A stretch of DNA of 64,000 bases from Gordionus sp. m RMFG-2023 (lineage: Eukaryota; Nematomorpha; Gordioida; Chordodea; Parachordodidae): assembly GCF_954871325.1 (NCBI RefSeq), contig NC_088775.1:83739561-83803560 (forward strand), written 5' to 3'. Below are positions 60,537-64,000 of the stretch, piece by piece (within the stretch, counting starts at the first letter, position 1; every line of letters starts with the position of its first letter). Below the pieces are notes generated by a model that saw only the letters and a list, made by a program, of their open reading frames with translations, did not search any database and was not told where the DNA came from. Made by a program: the position numbers and the translations under genes.

Positions 60537-61532
60537 ATGGGATTATAATGAAAAATGATAAATTTGTTAACTCCAACATCTTTCAGCTTAAATGTATCGT
60601 GTTGGGAATTAGACTTATAGTATATGACCTAATAAGTATTTCTAAAAGCATAAAAGGCAAATTGACACTTGCTAAAGTAGGCAGCTGGTTTAATAATTTT
60701 AAATTGACTAATTATTTGGCGAGGAACCATTATCCTACGTATAAACCATTTATAACTTTGGGCTCTCTTCTTCTATTTCATAAATCAGATTATAGCAGTG
60801 AAATTTTAGGCTTCTATTGAACTTATTTAGAATCAGAGCCTTGATAATAATCTGCGCCATATATTCGATTATCTGGTATATTCCTACATATAAATGGCTA
60901 ATTGTTGAAAAACAAACGTTTACTATGATGAATGTAGGCATCGATCAGCTATTTATGACCCTTCAAAATTAAACACCTCGCAAAATATTTCGAAATCGTT
61001 TGCCGTGTATACATATAATATATATTCTCCTTTAAGTTGGGCCGAAAAGAGGAAGAGGATAACTTACCAAATCCTTAGAGAGCTCTGGACAAAAATATTT
61101 CCCTTTTGCGCATCATAAGGAATAAAAGATTCAAAAAAATAATCTCCTAAGCTTTTCGAATAATTATGGTCGCGCGGTAAAACTTAGAAGATCTTAAATT
61201 CAAGATCAAGATATGGCTCCTTCTACATAGAAAAACAAAAATGAGAGAAATTTTCATGTATCCTCACCTCATCATTCGCCTAGATTCACTAGAAAAGCTA
61301 TCGAATACTAATAATGTTGACTGTCGGATTCTTAATTTTACTCATACCCATTTCACTATCTGATATGATTATGGATTCTTTAGTACAACATTTAAATTCA
61401 AACGATATTGAGCATTTTGGAATTCATTTATATCAGTAGCCTTTCTTTAATCAATTATTCTTTCAACGCTTCTTACCGGAAATTCGTGAAGGAAAGGTTC
61501 CGCCACGTGTTCATCTTCGAGCATATCACCTG
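60537..61532 (+). pseudogene. Decayed receptor copy related to the two intact GPCR genes
   Basis: The plus strand shows, in order but in several frames, LKCIVLGIRLIVYDL (helix 2), GSWFNNFKLTNYL and YPTYKPFITLGSLL (helix 3 region), FRIRALIIICAIYSIIWYIP-TYKW (helix 4), ITYQILRELWTKIFPF (helix 5) and EFIYISSLSLINYSFNASYRKFVKERFR (helix 7 and tail), ending at a stop near 61532. All align with the intact receptors. The helix 1 exon part is not found, and there are at least six stops or frame changes, with much of loop 3 and helix 6 degraded. It is closer in layout to the 56.8-kb copy, consistent with a local duplication. Confidence 0.8.
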
Positions 61533-63899
61533 ATTTTTTTTTCTTAATTTAAAAATGATTAATTTGCCATTTTTTTAAATATTTATTAAACTTAATATTA
61601 TTATTATTGTCATTTTTAATATTTTTCCTTTAATTGTTTTTCTTTTATAAATTTTTTATTTAAAAAAAATAAATTTTTTAATTTTTAAGAAATTTCCGCC
61701 TAGACTTAATAAATTTACTACATTTTAGAGAGTTTTAAACTCATAATAGTATTGAAAGATCTCTTATTATAAAGCCAAAAAAAAGGATTTTTTTTAAATT
61801 TGGTTCCATGACTTGAGAAGGTATCTTAAGAAAAATAAAATAAATAAAGAGTGCATGATGTAGAGAAACTATTTTTGGAAATTTTAATTTCTAATGATAG
61901 CGACTTTCGGTTAAAAAATGGAAAGTTACAGTTCATTTTGTTTTGGGATGAAATAGGCTCATCGTTTACTCTTCTAGTTTTAAAAGGAAATCAAATAGGT
62001 TGTCGTTAGATGGCATCGGACTTTAAAAAAACAATGACCACTAAATGAACGCTGCCCATAAAAACATGGGATAGAAACGAAGGAGGGCCTTCTTATCAAT
62101 GGATGTGTATAGTATTGGATCATTATTGTGTTTGATATGTATGAGTTGATCGTCCACAATTTTAGATTTGGGTCTTTAAAATAAATATCAGTTATTTTAA
62201 TAGGAAATATTAGTGAATTATCTGATAAACATGGTTGATATTTCTAGTGTACATAGCCTTATCTATGGAGTGGGAAGTTTGGAAACCAGTCTCAAATTAA
62301 TTCCAGCTGGCCTAAATCGAATTATATATGAAATTAGTAAATTATAATTAAAAAATGAGCGAATATCGAATAAATTAGTTATTTACAACAATTTATCCAT
62401 ATATAATTTGCGGAATATATATCAATTATTGATATGATAATTAAATTAATATTATATGCAAAAAAAATTTAAAGTCCTCTTAATTAGTGTCAATCCTTTA
62501 AACAAATATTCCTTATTTCATCTCTGCGTGTGAAGAAAAAAGAAGTGTAAAGGTTCAAAAGCAAGATTGATAAATTTACTATAATAGAAATCCATGGGAT
62601 GGTATTGTGATAAGTGAGAATAAGTCATAAAGGTTATTGACAGAATAATTGTCATAGAAATCGCCATTAGGATTTATTAAATCTTTCATACGTGCTGAAA
62701 ATAGACACGTAGGTAATAATATAATGGTTTTTAGGTAGGAAATAAAAAAAAATGATATAGATTTATAAAATATTAACTGGTGAAGATATCGCTGCCCGTC
62801 ATATATTATTTGTAGAAATATTTTATGGGTAGAAAAAGGAGGTCCCTCTGTTTTAGGCTAGAATCGAAATAAATGGTAAAATTGTTTTAAAAAAGGGGGC
62901 ATGATACCATTAGTTAGGAGAGTCGATTTTAATGAGTAATCTTTAAAAAGTTAATATTTGATTGCAAATATGATGAGAGAATCGATTTTTGAAAAAAAAC
63001 CTTCCTGGAGATAACAAGCAAGCCTAAATATGGAGATTGAAAAGTGATAATATGGCATATAGGGCTAGATATGTCGGAAGCGGGAAATATAAGAGAGATA
63101 TTGTTGAAGCAGGATTGATAAAGGATATATTTGAGAATTTGATATCAAATATTTATAATGTTCCAAAATGGCATTAGTCCTATGAAGAGGTATTAATTAA
63201 ATTAAAAGTAGCAAATAAAAAGAGGGTTGTTCATTTTAAATAAAAGTTATTAATGATATGAATACGGTAAGAAGATTAAAGAAAAAATTTGGTACATGCA
63301 GTATAACAATACAGCATCCTACATCCTACTTATCGAAGCAATGCCATGATAAAATCTTTGGCAACCTAGGGCCAAATCAAAAGCGGAAACCCCCAATTTG
63401 CTAAGATTTAAAAAAATAACAAACTAGATTAGTCATTTTTACAATATTCACGAATAAGAAGCATAGAATATGATCTAGAGAAATGACTGAATTAAGTCAA
63501 ATTATGCATAATTTATATATAATATTTTCATAAAATGCAATTCACTTTTAAACGCGAAAGATATTTATGATAGTCACATTTTTGACTGAAGACTTCCGAA
63601 ACGTAGCATAGTTTTCTCATAAAGGTGGATCTTAAAAGGCTCTGTGATTATACTTCTGTTTAGCACAATCGTGCATAGATATAGCTAAGATGCCGGGGGA
63701 GGGGGACTATTAGGTTGGGTTTTTTTGGTACATTTTATTGCAAGTTTTTAAATCTATTTATTGCAGGCCCAAGATATGTAATATTTTTTTAATCTTAGCG
63801 TTTCAATTTTTTTAATAAAAATCCTTTTTTCTAAAAAAAAAAAATTGAATTATAGTTATTCATTATTTTAAAAAATGACCCGATTGAAATTTAAAAAAA
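61533..63899. other. No gene seen
   Basis: AT-rich DNA. Around 62.76-63.26 kb the plus strand has protein-like phrases (for example ARYVGSGKYKRDIVEAGLI) between many stops, perhaps an old element relic that I cannot assign. A G-rich stretch lies near 63695. Confidence 0.35.
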
Positions 63900-64000
63900 A
63901 ATAATATCATGGAAGCCTGGAGATTTTTCTTATAGATGGCTAAAAGATTTGGGCATCTATTTGCCAAATCTCGAGGTTTTCATAATATTATTTTGGCTAA
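63900..64000. mobile_element. MITE family A copy, cut by the window end
   Basis: It contains GGAAGCCTGGAGATTTTTCT, TAGATGGCTAAAAGATTTGG and CTCGAGGTTTTCATAATATT, the family A core. It continues past base 64000. Confidence 0.6.

Noticed and set aside
62760-63260. Protein-like phrases suggesting an old gene or element
   Set aside because: There are too many stops, and no run of motifs could be tied to a family.

Overview
This window is nuclear DNA of an animal, very probably an invertebrate. It is strongly AT-rich, with repeated 10-17 base runs of G or C. Animal affinity rests on intronless rhodopsin-type seven-helix receptors and on spliced genes resembling animal IMMP1L and PPP1R21. Exons can be joined in frame across GT-AG introns, many only 36-81 bp long. 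I cannot name the phylum. All family names come from remembered protein sequences, not from a search.

Layout. 1-3.6 kb: a minus-strand PPP1R21-like coiled-coil gene. 4.9-22.7 kb: clean minus-strand exons that may form one large gene or several; two segments faintly recall the KICSTOR subunit KICS2. This stretch is interrupted at 10.1-17.9 kb by a recent Ty3/gypsy LTR retrotransposon that landed in a MITE and carries an inverted copy of part of itself. A hAT-type transposase relic and an 810-bp hAT-type MITE follow. 23-36 kb: a 661-bp MITE with perfect 8-bp target duplication, an unrecognised four-exon minus-strand gene (25.4-26.4 kb), two copies of a second hAT-type MITE, a solo LTR-like sequence with polypurine tract, tandem repeats and long empty AT-rich DNA. 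36.8-38.2 kb: an intact intronless receptor gene. 39-50 kb: a foldback element, an old gag relic, a second hAT transposase relic and a MITE nested in a MITE. 50.5-51.0 kb: a complete four-exon IMMP1L-like gene, the best host gene here. 51.5-54.6 kb: two RTE-like LINE fragments lying tail to tail. 56.8-61.5 kb: a second intact receptor gene and a decayed third copy. 61.5-64 kb: AT-rich DNA ending in another MITE copy.

The host genes suggest housekeeping roles (mitochondrial inner-membrane proteolysis, an early-endosome coiled-coil protein, possibly nutrient signalling) plus a small local receptor family. Nothing suggests they work as one pathway. The most notable structures are the very small introns, the divergent receptor family, the nested and inverted retroelement, and at least four MITE families with readable ends. 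I found no CRISPR array, operon or prokaryotic feature.
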